From: a candidate division CSSED10-310 bacterium
Lineage (GTDB): Bacteria > CSSED10-310
Length of the DNA stretch: 64,000 nt
Assembly: GCA_016931515.1 (NCBI GenBank)
Contig: JAFGEQ010000005.1
Coordinates: forward strand, 215,617 to 279,616
Direction: 5' to 3'
Shown here: positions 9,225 to 17,543 of the stretch, piece by piece
Numbering within the stretch: position 1 is the first letter of the stretch
Layout of the letters: each line of letters begins with the position of its first letter
Position numbers and translations under genes: made by a program
Notes under the pieces: model-generated
The model's input: the letters and a program-made list of their open reading frames with translations, nothing else
Told to the model about the DNA's origin: nothing
Databases searched by the model: none

Positions 9225-10676
9225 TCACTCCTCGCTATCCAGTAAACCAAGGACATACCGTAGATCGGTTCGGTCATGCTCCATTGAGTATTCGGCACGT
9301 GTTAACGCAATCCGGGCTGATACACGGTCCGTTCGCGCATCGACAATATCTTTGTACTGGTTCAATCCAAGTTCAAACCTCTTCTCCTGAATGCGTTCGT
9401 TTTCTTCCATGGCTTCGAGATTCTTGCGTCTGGCGAGCCACACCGATTCCGAACTCCGGAGTGCTTCCCATGCTGCAAGCACTTCCGATGTGACGATATC
9501 CTTCAAATAATCAAGTTCACGCTCCAGCTTCAGGATCGTTATCTTTATCTCCGTTTCCCTGCTTTTTATGGAACTTCCGTCGTTCAGGATGATTCCGAAT
9601 GAACTCATCTGCATGAATTCGGTTGAATTGATCCAGTTTCTTTGGGTGGATCCGGTGAGCGATGTATCAGAGAATGGCGAGAATGACAGAGACAGACCGG
9701 CTGACCAGGAGATGTCTCCATCCTGGAATGACTGGAAATCCTGACCTTGTTGGCTGTAAGCCAGAGTAAAATCTATTTTGGGTTTTCGGGATGACTGAAG
9801 CATTTTGAGCTGCATCTTCCATGTATTAATTTCTGATTGATACTGCAAAAATTCCAGGCGATTGGATACGGCTATTGCCATCAGGGCGGCTGAATCGAAC
9901 GAATCGTCCGTTGCCGAGAGTTCAAGAGGTGCCAGTTTTACGGGTTGGGAGACATTTCGGCGCATTGACACGAGTAATGCCCGAAGAGCTTGATTCATGG
10001 CACTGTCCGTTGCAAACAGATCAGCCTCTGCCTGTGCGAGATACGCTTCTTCCAGTAGCACTTCATAAGCGATACCACTACCGGAATCAAGACGGGCTGT
10101 TGCAATTTTCAGCGCTTCCTCCGCCTGCGTCAGTTGCTCAATCCGTACATCCTTTTCAGCCTGTAGCTCAAGGATCGAGAGATATTGAGTGACAACCTGT
10201 CGGATGAGGTCGCGGCGAGTTTCACGCAGATTCAAAGATCGAAGTGTCAGCGTTTCCTGTTCGATTCGCACTGCTGAACGACGGCTGCTCCCGTCGTACA
10301 GAGACCATTGAAGATTGGCCGACGCCTGGAATCCTTCACCGGGAATGTAACTCTCACCGGTAACCGGATCATATTGAGAGAATGATCCGGCATGTCCGAG
10401 TCCTGAATTGTCAATAACCATCATCGACAGGGAGGGCCACAGGCGCCTGTTCAACTCAGTGATTTTTTCCTGTGAGATTTTCAATCCATCAATGACAGCA
10501 CGCAGATCCACATTGTTGTCGAGGACTTCCCGAATGCAATCGTCGAGAGATAGAGCGTGAGTATCGCCGGATAATGCGGCTGTCTGAAGATCGTCGCCTG
10601 GGGTTAGATCTGAAGATATGGCGGGAGTCAGGCACACAATGGAAGTAATCAGAAACAGAATGATAGTGGATGTCAC
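9225..10676 (-). CDS. tolC: TolC family outer membrane efflux protein
   Basis: A 483-residue outer-membrane efflux factor with a signal peptide (about residues 1-22, ending PAISS). Two duplicated OEP-type halves follow, rich in long Glu/Gln/Arg coiled-coil helices (LSDDCIREVLDNN-like start, LDSGSGIAYEVLLEEAYLAQAEADL, and RFELGLNQYKDIVDARTDRVSARIAL near the end), which form the periplasmic tunnel. The start is GTG with AAGGAG 6 bases upstream, and a sigma70-like promoter lies just before it. It is the first gene of the tolC-MFP-RND-RND operon. It probably serves both pumps, since no second outer-membrane factor is present. Confidence 0.93.
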   Translation of the reverse strand: MTSTIILFLITSIVCLTPAISSDLTPGDDLQTAALSGDTHALSLDDCIREVLDNNVDLRAVIDGLKISQEKITELNRRLWPSLSMMVIDNSGLGHAGSFSQYDPVTGESYIPGEGFQASANLQWSLYDGSSRRSAVRIEQETLTLRSLNLRETRRDLIRQVVTQYLSILELQAEKDVRIEQLTQAEEALKIATARLDSGSGIAYEVLLEEAYLAQAEADLFATDSAMNQALRALLVSMRRNVSQPVKLAPLELSATDDSFDSAALMAIAVSNRLEFLQYQSEINTWKMQLKMLQSSRKPKIDFTLAYSQQGQDFQSFQDGDISWSAGLSLSFSPFSDTSLTGSTQRNWINSTEFMQMSSFGIILNDGSSIKSRETEIKITILKLERELDYLKDIVTSEVLAAWEALRSSESVWLARRKNLEAMEENERIQEKRFELGLNQYKDIVDARTDRVSARIALTRAEYSMEHDRTDLRYVLGLLDSEE

Positions 10677-10703
10677 GGAAATCTCCTTGCTTCGAGCCTG
10701 TAA

Positions 10704-10733
10704 TTAATACGCATCTAAGATAATAATGTTCAA
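10704..10733 (-). promoter_or_regulatory. Sigma70-like promoter for the efflux operon
   Basis: On the minus strand TTGAAC (10728-10733) is followed after 18 bases by TATTAA (10704-10709), about 28 bases from the GTG start of tolC. Both hexamers are close to consensus and the surrounding sequence is A+T-rich. No operator palindrome stands out. Confidence 0.5.
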
Positions 10734-10836
10734 TTCATTAGAAAAACAACAAGTCGAAGCAGTGATGAACAAAAATAGCAGGTAAGTGAGCATGATCTGC
10801 GGAATGTACCATGGCATGAAGGATTGCCCAATAAAA

Positions 10837-10862
10837 AAGCGGCAGGATTTGTCCTGCCGCTT
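10837..10862 (-). terminator. Rho-independent terminator of the exb-tonB operon
   Basis: A perfect 11-bp stem, AAGCGGCAGGA/TCCTGCCGCTT, with a four-base loop. On the minus strand it is followed by a run of T (A-run at 10833-10838 on the plus strand). It lies 16 bases after the tonB stop and separates this operon from the efflux operon downstream. Confidence 0.9.
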
Positions 10863-10878
10863 GATTTCTTGAAATGGG

Positions 10879-11550
10879 TTATTTCAATTGGAATTGAACG
10901 GTCAGGGTCATGACGACATCAACAGGAATATCGTTCTGGGTACCCGGTTCAAATTTCCATTGCCTTGCAGCTTCCATGGCCGCCTGATCGCAAAGGCTGT
11001 TAAGCGATTTCAGTACTTTTACGTCAGTCACATCGCCCTGTTTATTGATAATCGCTTCCAGGATGACGATTCCCTGGATTCTGGCTTTTCGTGCGATTTC
11101 CGGGTACTTCGGGTCGATCCGATTGACAAGTTTAGGCGCTTTGACATCGCCACCGACACGGAGCGGGCCGTCCGGAAGGGCTTCCGGTTCATCAAAATCG
11201 ATGTCATCGATGTTGTAAACCAGTTCGATATCATCGTCTTCAATCGTCAAATTATCCAGATCGACCATTTCCTGTTGAGGAATGGGCTTCGCAAGAACTT
11301 GTTTTTTCTTCTTGACCACCTGCTCCTCCGGCTTCTCTTCCTTCGGTGGTGGAGGTGGCTTGTAACGCTGCATCTGAATGAAGGATCGCGAATCCTTTTC
11401 CCAACTGCGATGGGAATCAAACTGCGCGATAGGCGGTAGATACAGGATCATGATATGGATGATGATAGCCAGAAGAATGGCCCAGTCCATACTGATCCTG
11501 TCGCGCTTTTTCAGGAGATCCTTTTGTTTTTGAAGATGATCATAGTTCAC
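10879..11550 (-). CDS. tonB: TonB energy transducer
   Basis: A 223-residue TonB. One N-terminal membrane anchor (about residues 22-40) is followed by the periplasmic Pro/Lys/Glu-rich spacer (PPPPPKEEKPEEQVVKKKK at about 66-84). The C-terminal TonB domain spans about 135-223 and includes IDPKYPEIARKARIQG, the GDVTDVKVLKS strand and AARQWKFEPG. It transmits proton-motive energy from ExbBD to outer-membrane receptors. It is the last gene of an exbB-exbD-exbD-tonB operon ending in a strong terminator. No TonB-dependent receptor gene is visible in the window, so its client is encoded elsewhere. Confidence 0.95.
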   Translation of the reverse strand: MNYDHLQKQKDLLKKRDRISMDWAILLAIIIHIMILYLPPIAQFDSHRSWEKDSRSFIQMQRYKPPPPPKEEKPEEQVVKKKKQVLAKPIPQQEMVDLDNLTIEDDDIELVYNIDDIDFDEPEALPDGPLRVGGDVKAPKLVNRIDPKYPEIARKARIQGIVILEAIINKQGDVTDVKVLKSLNSLCDQAAMEAARQWKFEPGTQNDIPVDVVMTLTVQFQLK

Positions 11551-11571
11551 AGTGTTTCTCCCATCCGTGGA

Positions 11572-11994
11572 CTACCACGATGTCATCTCCTGCTTGGACG
11601 GCAAAGCGATATTCTGGACTTCAGCCAGCTTCAGCTCGTCCAAAACTTCCATCATATTCCCATAGGTTGCATCCATATCCATCTGGATGATGACGAATTT
11701 CTTCGGATCGACAGCCAGAACCGGCTTGATGTACGGCTGAATGTCACTGACGTTTCTTGGAGATCCGTCAATCACAAGGCGGCCGGATGCCAGTACCTGG
11801 ATCGTGATAGCTTTTAATTCTTTTTCCTCGATCTCCTGCTCATCCTTGGCAGGAGCCGGTAGACGGAAATCGATCCCTTTTCGAGCGGCGAAGGCGGTGG
11901 TCACCATAAAAAAAATCAGGAGAAGAAAAGCGATATCCGACATGGAGGAGTTTGGAATTTCAGCTTCAACGCGAGCGTTACGTCTGAATCTCAT
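11572..11994 (-). CDS. exbD: ExbD/TolR biopolymer transport protein (second copy)
   Basis: A 140-residue ExbD. A short basic cytoplasmic tail (MRFRRNARVEAEIPNSSMSD) leads into a single membrane helix DIAFLLLIFFMVTTAF, which carries the functional Asp, and a periplasmic ExbD/TolR domain. The start at 11994 is chosen over one 18 bases upstream because GAGGAAACC precedes it at good spacing and the shorter form avoids overlapping the upstream gene. It is paralogous to the ExbD next to it: the stretch EIPNSSMSDIAFLLLIFFMV is shared exactly. With ExbB it forms the proton channel that powers TonB. Confidence 0.93.
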   Translation of the reverse strand: MRFRRNARVEAEIPNSSMSDIAFLLLIFFMVTTAFAARKGIDFRLPAPAKDEQEIEEKELKAITIQVLASGRLVIDGSPRNVSDIQPYIKPVLAVDPKKFVIIQMDMDATYGNMMEVLDELKLAEVQNIALPSKQEMTSW

Positions 11995-12004
11995 GGTTTC
12001 CTCC

Positions 12005-12412
12005 TTAATCAATCTTCTGATTGGTGGGCAAACTCAGATTTTTCGCCCTGGCCAATCGAAGCTGCTCCAGCAATTCATCAACCATTTCCCAGCGAACGCC
12101 TTTGTCGATTTTCAGCAGGAAAATCTTCTCGGGATTCTGGGACACCTCCATGGAGGCAAGTGGCTGGATATCCCCCATGCTTACCCGTTCGCCGTGATAC
12201 TGGATAAATCCATTCTTCTGAATGGAAATAACTTCATGATCTTTCTCGATTTCCGTTCGTGAACTCGTTTTTGGCAGATCGACCGGAGTCTTGTCTACCG
12301 TGAACGACGTGGTAACCATGAAGAAAATAAGCAACAGGAAGGCGATATCGGACATGGACGAATTCGGGATTTCCGCTTTTGTTCGACCGCCTCTACGTTT
12401 AAATAGTTTCAT
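12005..12412 (-). CDS. exbD: ExbD/TolR biopolymer transport protein (first copy)
   Basis: A 135-residue ExbD paralogue starting MKLFKRRGGRTKAEIPNSS. It has one membrane helix with the conserved Asp and a periplasmic domain of about 90 residues containing LPKTSSRTEIEKDHEV and an ISIQKNGFIQYHGERVS strand. The start at 12412 follows AGAGGAAACG; a longer frame to 12511 would run into exbB and adds unrelated residues. Two ExbD subunits per ExbB operon are common in Bacteroidota, delta-type proteobacteria and relatives, and may form a mixed dimer in the ExbB pentamer. Confidence 0.93.
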   Translation of the reverse strand: MKLFKRRGGRTKAEIPNSSMSDIAFLLLIFFMVTTSFTVDKTPVDLPKTSSRTEIEKDHEVISIQKNGFIQYHGERVSMGDIQPLASMEVSQNPEKIFLLKIDKGVRWEMVDELLEQLRLARAKNLSLPTNQKID

Positions 12413-12440
12413 CGTTTCCTCTTGAAACGGCTTTCGACCG

Positions 12441-13088
12441 TTAATCTTCGGCCGAAGTGGACAGATCTTCCATGTATTCCAACAACAATCCGCTGGATTC
12501 TTCCATCTCAAGAACCAGCTTGCTGACCTTGGCGGTGAAGTAATTATAGAACGCCATAGCGGGAATACCGATCATCAAACCGGCGGCTGTTGTAATCAAA
12601 GCTTCTGAAATACCGACTGCGACCAATGCAGGGTTGTTCATACCGTGCGCAGCGATTGCTTCGAAGGATTTGATCATACCGGTGACTGTTCCGAGGAATC
12701 CGAGAAGAGGTGCGATGGACGAGCATGTGGCAAGACCTGTCAAGCCCCGTTCCAGTCGAGACATTTCGATGCCGCCCGAAGCGGCGATGGCTGTCTCGAT
12801 CTCTTCGCGCGATTTCCCGGTCTTCAGCAGTCCGGCTTTCATAATCGACGCAATGGGACCCTTATAATTCTCGCAGAGAGTGATGGCTTCCTTTATTCTT
12901 TTGGCTTCCAGCAATGTCCGGATTTTCTTCAGAAATTCCGGTGTATTGATCGATACCTTGTAATAATGGAAAATTCTCTCGATGACCATTCCGATAACGA
13001 TAATGCTGACGGCGAGAAGAGGCCACATCATCGGACCGCCTTTGTTGAAATACTGCAATAACGCGAATTGTTCAAAACCCGTGACCAT
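12441..13088 (-). CDS. exbB: ExbB/TolQ/MotA proton channel protein
   Basis: A 215-residue inner-membrane protein with the MotA/TolQ/ExbB layout. The first helix (about residues 17-36, PMMWPLLAVSIIVIGMVIERIF) is followed by a cytoplasmic helical loop (KIRTLLEAKRIKEAITLCENY) and then two helices with the family signatures TCSSIAPLLGFLGTVTGMI and ISEALITTAAGLMIGIPAMAFYNYF. It forms the pentameric stator that conducts protons with ExbD. It is the first gene of the operon and has a strong AAGGAGG ribosome site. A TATAGT -10-like hexamer lies about 70 bases upstream, but I could not find a matching -35. Confidence 0.95.
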   Translation of the reverse strand: MVTGFEQFALLQYFNKGGPMMWPLLAVSIIVIGMVIERIFHYYKVSINTPEFLKKIRTLLEAKRIKEAITLCENYKGPIASIMKAGLLKTGKSREEIETAIAASGGIEMSRLERGLTGLATCSSIAPLLGFLGTVTGMIKSFEAIAAHGMNNPALVAVGISEALITTAAGLMIGIPAMAFYNYFTAKVSKLVLEMEESSGLLLEYMEDLSTSAED

Positions 13089-13185
13089 TATCCATACCTC
13101 CTTATCAATTCAACTCCGAAGAGCACGGTTAAACCATGTTCAACTAAACCACGAGGACTATACTACAGCAATCAAACGAAAAAAA

Positions 13186-14163
13186 CTACGAAATTACTGA
13201 AAAATGACACGCACAAAAATGCCCCTGCCCATACTCTCTGAACTCCGGCTCAGATTCGCGGCAGATTAACTCATTTTTTCCTACCGGGCAACGTGTATGG
13301 AAGCGGCACCCCGCCGGCGGATCAAGAGGTGTCGGTACATCACCCTCCAATAGAATCCGCTTTGTTTTCCGATTCGGGACCGGTACCGGCACCGCTGACA
13401 GTAGCGCTCGAGTGTAAGGATGCAACGGTGCTGAATATAATTTCGACGCAGGTGCGAGTTCCATGATTTTTCCTAAATACATGACTGCCACCCGGTCCGA
13501 AAAGTGACGAACAACCGATAAATCATGGGCGATAAACAGATAAGTGAGTCCGAACTCATCCTGAAGTTCATGAAGCAGATTGATGACCTGTGCCTGAACG
13601 GACACGTCAAGCGCACTCACCGGTTCATCACAGACCACCAGCTTCGGATTCAGGGCCAATGCACGGGCAATCCCAATTCGTTGACGCTGCCCGCCGGAGA
13701 ATTCATGCGGGAAACGGCGTGAAGCACTTTCCTGCAAGCCGACCTGGCGCATCAAATCCGCCACGCGCGCTTTGCGCTCCGCCCGTCGGCCGACTCCATG
13801 AATGACCAGACCCTCCTCGATAATTGCCCCGATTGTCATGCGCGGATTCAGACTGGCGTATGGATCCTGGAAAATAATCTGTATATCCCGCCGCGTATGA
13901 CGAAGATCCGGGTTGCTCAGACTCATCAGATCTTTCCCGCTGAAAAAAATAGACCCGGACGAAGGCTCTATCAGACGAAGAATGCATCGTCCTATCGTGG
14001 TTTTTCCACAGCCGGATTCTCCGACAAGACCCAGGGTTTCCCCCCTGCCCACACTGAAACTTACATCATCAACCGCCTTTACAAAACCGCCAATCCGAGA
14101 AAACAATCCTTTCCTGACCGGGAAATATTTCTTCAGATGCTGCACGTCCAGAAGAATACTCAC
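13186..14163 (-). CDS. Oligopeptide/dipeptide-type ABC transporter ATPase (OppF/DppF-like)
   Basis: A 325-residue ATPase. Walker A is GESGCGKTT (about 48-56), the signature is [15 protein letters not shown] and Walker B is [12 protein letters not shown], followed by the AHDLSVV switch His. The C-terminal oligopeptide-transporter extension is present, with [19 protein letters not shown] and a Cys-containing tail ([16 protein letters not shown]). Such proteins pair with an OppD-type subunit to energise peptide, nickel or sugar import. It overlaps the OppD-like gene by four bases (ATGA). No permease or binding-protein gene adjoins, so the membrane partners are elsewhere. Confidence 0.93.
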   Translation of the reverse strand: MSILLDVQHLKKYFPVRKGLFSRIGGFVKAVDDVSFSVGRGETLGLVGESGCGKTTIGRCILRLIEPSSGSIFFSGKDLMSLSNPDLRHTRRDIQIIFQDPYASLNPRMTIGAIIEEGLVIHGVGRRAERKARVADLMRQVGLQESASRRFPHEFSGGQRQRIGIARALALNPKLVVCDEPVSALDVSVQAQVINLLHELQDEFGLTYLFIAHDLSVVRHFSDRVAVMYLGKIMELAPASKLYSAPLHPYTRALLSAVPVPVPNRKTKRILLEGDVPTPLDPPAGCRFHTRCPVGKNELICRESEPEFREYGQGHFCACHFSVIS

Positions 14164-15197
14164 GAGCGCTCACTCCCATAAAGAATGCATCGGACCCAAT
14201 GACCTGCCTCGGGTTCGAGCATGACAGCCAGTCTCGATGATTCCCTGCAAGCATCTGTTGCTTGAGCGCAGCGGGGAGCAAACGCGCAACCCGGCGGCAA
14301 GTTGATCAACGATGGAACCGTCCCGTCGATTGTCGGCAGTTTTCGTCGGCGCTGATGAATGGCAGACTCGCCAGGTGACTGATCGGTGACATCGTCATCG
14401 ATTTCATCAATTCTGGGTACTGATCGCAGCAGACCTTGCGTATATGGGTGTAATGGTGATTGAAACAGCGTTGATACTGCGGCCCTCTCGACCAGGCGAC
14501 CCGCGTACATCACCGCCACCCGATCCGCTGTTTCGGCGACAACGCCGAGATCGTGAGTAATCAGCAGAATGGACAGACCCATTTTATCCCTGAGCTCCAG
14601 CAAAAGACTCATGATCTGAGCCTGAATTGTTACATCGAGTGCCGTTGTCGGCTCGTCAGCAATCAACAGGTCGGGGCTGCATGCAAGCGCCATGGCAATC
14701 ATCACCCTCTGTCGCATGCCGCCCGACAACTCGTGCGGATACTCGTCAATGCGCCTCCCCGGATCAGGAATCGCCACCGTGTTCAATAGCTCCAGCGTCC
14801 GCTGCCGGGCTTCGCGTCGCCCTATCCGCTCATGAAGTTCGATCACCTCCATGATCTGATCCCCAACAGTGAATACCGGGTTCAACGACGTCATCGGTTC
14901 CTGGAAAATCATGGCAATTTCTTTCCCGCGAATCGACCGCATCTCCCGTTCTGACAACCGGCGAAGGTCCCGACCCTTAAATACCACTGTGCCACCGGTT
15001 ACAGCCCCGGGTGGTGATGGTATCAGACCGAGAATCGACAGGCTGGCAACGCTTTTCCCGCAGCCGGACTCACCGACAAGTCCCAGAACCTCTCCACGAC
15101 CGATATCCAGATCGAGCGCATCAACGGCATACACCGTTCCCTCCGATGTCTGAAACGTCGTTGTCAGTCCCCGTATCTGGAGCAATGGATCCGTCAT
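14160..15197 (-). CDS. Oligopeptide/dipeptide-type ABC transporter ATPase (OppD/DppD-like)
   Basis: A 345-residue ATPase, partner of the OppF-like protein. Walker A is GESGCGKS, the signature is [15 protein letters not shown], Walker B is [16 protein letters not shown] and the H-loop is ITHDLGVV. It has the family C-terminal region with [16 protein letters not shown], which in related proteins can hold a metal cluster. The ATG at 15197 is preferred to a TTG 18 bases upstream because CGGGAG lies at suitable spacing. It is the first gene of a two-gene unit; the upstream neighbour is divergent, so the permeases are not in this operon. Confidence 0.93.
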   Translation of the reverse strand: MTDPLLQIRGLTTTFQTSEGTVYAVDALDLDIGRGEVLGLVGESGCGKSVASLSILGLIPSPPGAVTGGTVVFKGRDLRRLSEREMRSIRGKEIAMIFQEPMTSLNPVFTVGDQIMEVIELHERIGRREARQRTLELLNTVAIPDPGRRIDEYPHELSGGMRQRVMIAMALACSPDLLIADEPTTALDVTIQAQIMSLLLELRDKMGLSILLITHDLGVVAETADRVAVMYAGRLVERAAVSTLFQSPLHPYTQGLLRSVPRIDEIDDDVTDQSPGESAIHQRRRKLPTIDGTVPSLINLPPGCAFAPRCAQATDACRESSRLAVMLEPEAGHWVRCILYGSERS

Positions 15198-15410
15198 GTA
15201 ACTCCCGAATAGCAACCGGTAAACTCCGCAATATCTCCTTTTTCAATGTCCGCCCGATCCGTCGACTTCTGCCCGTTTGCCGGTGCACTTGACGGACAAT
15301 GATCAGTCGATACTCATTAAGATATGGCATCTTTGTCCCGGAGTCCATGTAGAAATTGTAAAAATTTCAATGGAGTCATGATATCCTTGCGATTCCCTGA
15401 CTTGAGAGTT

Positions 15411-15430
15411 CGCCGGCAATGTAGCCGGCG
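15411..15430. repeat. GC-rich hairpin in the divergent intergenic region
   Basis: CGCCGGC/GCCGGCG with a six-base loop (AATGTA). It stands in the 299-base gap between the OppD-like gene and the 15497 gene, just upstream of the -35 box at 15441. It may be a protein-binding site or a terminator of leftward read-in. There is no T-run. Confidence 0.4.
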
Positions 15431-15440
15431 GCCGCATGTC

Positions 15441-15469
15441 TTGACAGCCCGATGGTCTGTTGCTATCCT
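15441..15469 (+). promoter_or_regulatory. Sigma70-like promoter for the 15497 gene and tRNA-Ala
   Basis: A perfect TTGACA (15441-15446) is followed by a 17-base spacer and TATCCT (15464-15469). It lies 27 bases before the ATG at 15497 and probably drives both the protein gene and the tRNA 12 bases after it. Confidence 0.65.
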
Positions 15470-15496
15470 TTCACCCGTTTTAAGGGGAGACAAAGC

Positions 15497-16327
15497 ATGC
15501 AAAATAAAGACCAGGAACAGACCGGGTGGAAGAGCAGAGTCCGTGCATTCAGTGATTCGATGTTCCGTAATTATCAGATTATGCGGAAGAGATGGGAAAT
15601 ATCTGCAGCAGAGAAAAAACGCACTCAGGAGATTTCGAAGCTTGGCAACCAGGTATTCCGGCTCTACCGGAAGGAAGGACCGTCAATTCACGAACTGGAA
15701 CCCCAGATCAAGAAAATCGAGTCGATTGATTCGGAAATCAAGGTTTTGGAGGAGGTTCTGAGGGATATCATTATGAGGGCGGATATGCCACGGCAGTTAC
15801 CGGCTGGAGCGACTCAGCCGGAGTCGCCCGGACAAACAATGACGCCCTCTGCGGGCCAGGCGAAACCCGTGCCTGCCCCTCCAGCGGCCGCTGCGAGACC
15901 ATCCGTCAAACCGGCACCGGCAACTACTCCTGTTTCAACCCCTGTCCCGGAAAAGGAATCGCCGGCATCGACACCCTCGTCCAAGGGTATGAGCACCGAA
16001 ATTTCATCTAAAGCGGCCCCCGGCGGAATGAAACAACCGGGCGAACAGGCATCCGGCTCCACGGCGGTGAAGGTGGCCATTAACACGCCGGATGGGACGA
16101 CTCAAAGGAAAGATATAAGCAAAACCGGGTTGAAAACGGATGAGGGAGCATCGACCGGGAGGCAGGATACAAAAAAGGTTGCGAAAACGATTTCTGCAGC
16201 TTATAGTGACGCTCCGTCGGCGAAATCCGGCGAACAACCGGAAGCGAAAGCACCGGGGAAAAAAGCGGCTGCAGCTCCGATACCGGCGACGGAACCGGGA
16301 AAGAAGACCGCAGAACCGAAAAAATAG
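15497..16327 (+). CDS. Hypothetical protein: N-terminal helical domain, Ala/Pro/Lys-rich tail
   Basis: I do not recognise this 276-residue protein. The first ~95 residues are charged and predicted helical (FRNYQIMRKRWEISAAEKK, then EISKLGNQVFRLYRKEG and IKKIESIDSEIKVLEE), probably a short coiled-coil domain of the kind seen in proteins annotated only as zinc-ribbon-like or PspA-like helical. The remaining ~180 residues are low-complexity, rich in Ala, Pro, Lys, Thr and Ser. No signal peptide or membrane helix is seen. The start at 15497 has AAGGGGAGA upstream; the frame stays open 45 bases further 5' without a ribosome site. The gene is followed 12 bases later by tRNA-Ala, suggesting a shared transcript. 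Confidence 0.7.
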   Translation: MQNKDQEQTGWKSRVRAFSDSMFRNYQIMRKRWEISAAEKKRTQEISKLGNQVFRLYRKEGPSIHELEPQIKKIESIDSEIKVLEEVLRDIIMRADMPRQLPAGATQPESPGQTMTPSAGQAKPVPAPPAAAARPSVKPAPATTPVSTPVPEKESPASTPSSKGMSTEISSKAAPGGMKQPGEQASGSTAVKVAINTPDGTTQRKDISKTGLKTDEGASTGRQDTKKVAKTISAAYSDAPSAKSGEQPEAKAPGKKAAAAPIPATEPGKKTAEPKK

Positions 16328-16339
16328 AGTAAAAGAAAC

Positions 16340-16412
16340 GGGGCTATGGCGCAGTTGGGAGCGCGTCTGACTGGCAGTCAGAAGGTCGAGGGTTCGAATC
16401 CCTCTAGCTCCA
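16340..16412 (+). tRNA. tRNA-Ala (anticodon GGC)
   Basis: A 73-nt cloverleaf with acceptor GGGGCTA/TAGCTCC including the G3:U70 alanine identity pair. The D stem is GCGC/GCGC with loop AGTTGGGA, the anticodon stem is TCTGA/TCAGA with loop CTGGCAG (anticodon GGC) and the T arm is GAGGG-TTCGAAT-CCCTC. The discriminator base is A. CCA is not encoded, so it must be added after transcription. Confidence 0.97.
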
Positions 16413-16420
16413 TAAAGAGG

Positions 16421-16447
16421 AAAACGGACGTAATGTCCGTTTTTTTT
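16421..16447 (+). terminator. Rho-independent terminator after tRNA-Ala
   Basis: Stem AAAACGGAC/GTCCGTTTT with a five-base loop, followed by further T residues. It lies 9 bases after the tRNA and 21 bases before the stop of the convergent gene on the minus strand. Confidence 0.9.
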
Positions 16448-16467
16448 GCCTCACGCCTGAATGTTGA

Positions 16468-17532
16468 TCAATATCCCCAGCCGAATGTTGCCAAGTCCAT
16501 TTCGCCGACAAGGTCCGTCATTCCGGGATTTGTCAGTGCAGCGAACCATGTGATGCCAACTGCTTCTCCCGCATTATTCGGCCATGGAAAAGCCGGGATG
16601 ATCTCCATGATCATCAATCCGGGTTCAATCGAGACATCATAATAAGCGAGAGTTCGGCTGAAATCCGGTGCGAAAAAGTAATCACCGTAGACGTTTAATA
16701 CAACAAAGAGGGGCAGTGACACGGGTGTTTCTTCAAGGTAACAGATCTGAACATCCAGTTTAAAAGTGTCCCCCGATTGATAGTAATTCGAAGGCATCAG
16801 AATAATAACGCCTGTACGGTCACATGGCTTCGGCGTGGTTGTGGGCAGGTCGGTCCAGGTCGCCGTCGGCTGCGGCGTATCAGTCGGTACATGTGTCATT
16901 GTTGGTGTGCCGGTATACGTTGGCGTATTCGTCGGCGTGCTCGTCGGCGTCGCGGTTGCGGTCGGTGTCATTGTTGGAGTCGGTGTCGGAGTGCCGGTTG
17001 GAAGTGGCGTATAAGTTGGAGAGCCTGGAGGTGAGGTTGGCGTCGGTGTCGGTGTGTTCGATGGAGTCGGGGTGGCTGTCGGAGCCGGTGACGGTGTCAG
17101 CGTCGGTGTCATAGTCGGCGTAGCGGTGGGTGCCGGCGTGGGTGTGGTTGTCGGTGTTCCTGTCGGAGTCGATGTCGGATAGGGAGGATGGCTGGAGGCG
17201 TTTCCGGGATTGGTCACATCAGAGGGGTTACCCGGATCGGGTTGGCCGACCGTCCATGTGCCGTTGGGGTCCTGGAGTTCCTGGCCATTCGTGAACCCGT
17301 CATTATCAGCATCCGCCTGCGCCAGTGCCGTCGTCCACTGCCGCCCGGCGGAGCGATAGCGTGAACCAAATGAATTCAGACTGTATCCACCCGATGGATG
17401 GCATGTTGTGCAGCTGAACACACCCGCGTTCGGAATCCTGTCTTCGTCGTAATCATACGCCAAAACCATGGAATTCGAACAGAGAACCAGGATAAAAGTC
17501 AACAATGCAATTCCAACTCGGGAATTCTTCAT
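16468..17532 (-). CDS. Secreted temptin-like protein with one CxxCH, Thr/Pro linker and conserved C-terminal domain
   Basis: A 354-residue exported protein with a signal peptide (about 1-25, ending VLA). Residues 26-115 form a temptin-like domain: [21 protein letters not shown] with CxxCH at 41-45, then SLNSFGSRY, a Trp and a calcium-loop-like [13 protein letters not shown]. Residues 118-236 are a Thr/Pro linker, and 237-354 a beta-rich domain beginning [11 protein letters not shown] and ending TFGWGY. It is a paralogue of the protein encoded at 20749-21564, with the same domain order and matching C-terminal residues (YFFAP, WFAALT, GEMD, TFGWG). The CxxCH could bind one haem c. It follows the beta-barrel gene by 11 bases with GGAGG as ribosome site, so it belongs to the cytochrome operon. 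A role as a periplasmic or surface electron-transfer partner is inference. Confidence 0.8.
   Translation of the reverse strand: MKNSRVGIALLTFILVLCSNSMVLAYDYDEDRIPNAGVFSCTTCHPSGGYSLNSFGSRYRSAGRQWTTALAQADADNDGFTNGQELQDPNGTWTVGQPDPGNPSDVTNPGNASSHPPYPTSTPTGTPTTTPTPAPTATPTMTPTLTPSPAPTATPTPSNTPTPTPTSPPGSPTYTPLPTGTPTPTPTMTPTATATPTSTPTNTPTYTGTPTMTHVPTDTPQPTATWTDLPTTTPKPCDRTGVIILMPSNYYQSGDTFKLDVQICYLEETPVSLPLFVVLNVYGDYFFAPDFSRTLAYYDVSIEPGLMIMEIIPAFPWPNNAGEAVGITWFAALTNPGMTDLVGEMDLATFGWGY
16825..17181 (-). repeat. Low-complexity DNA encoding the Thr/Pro linker
   Basis: Degenerate GGTGTCGGxGT-type units encode TPTPTP-like residues 118-236 of the 16468-17532 protein. The linker is much shorter in the paralogue (about 22 residues at 21110-21190), so it is length-variable. 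Confidence 0.8.
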
Positions 17533-17543
17533 TAAATCCTCCG

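Noticed and set aside
16340-16412. tRNA-Ala as an integration site of a mobile element carrying the cytochrome genes
   Set aside because: No integrase, no second att-like copy of the tRNA 3' end and no obvious compositional break were seen.
16825-17181. Repetitive DNA resembling a short array
   Set aside because: It is in frame and encodes a Thr/Pro linker; units are degenerate with no unique spacers, so it is not CRISPR.
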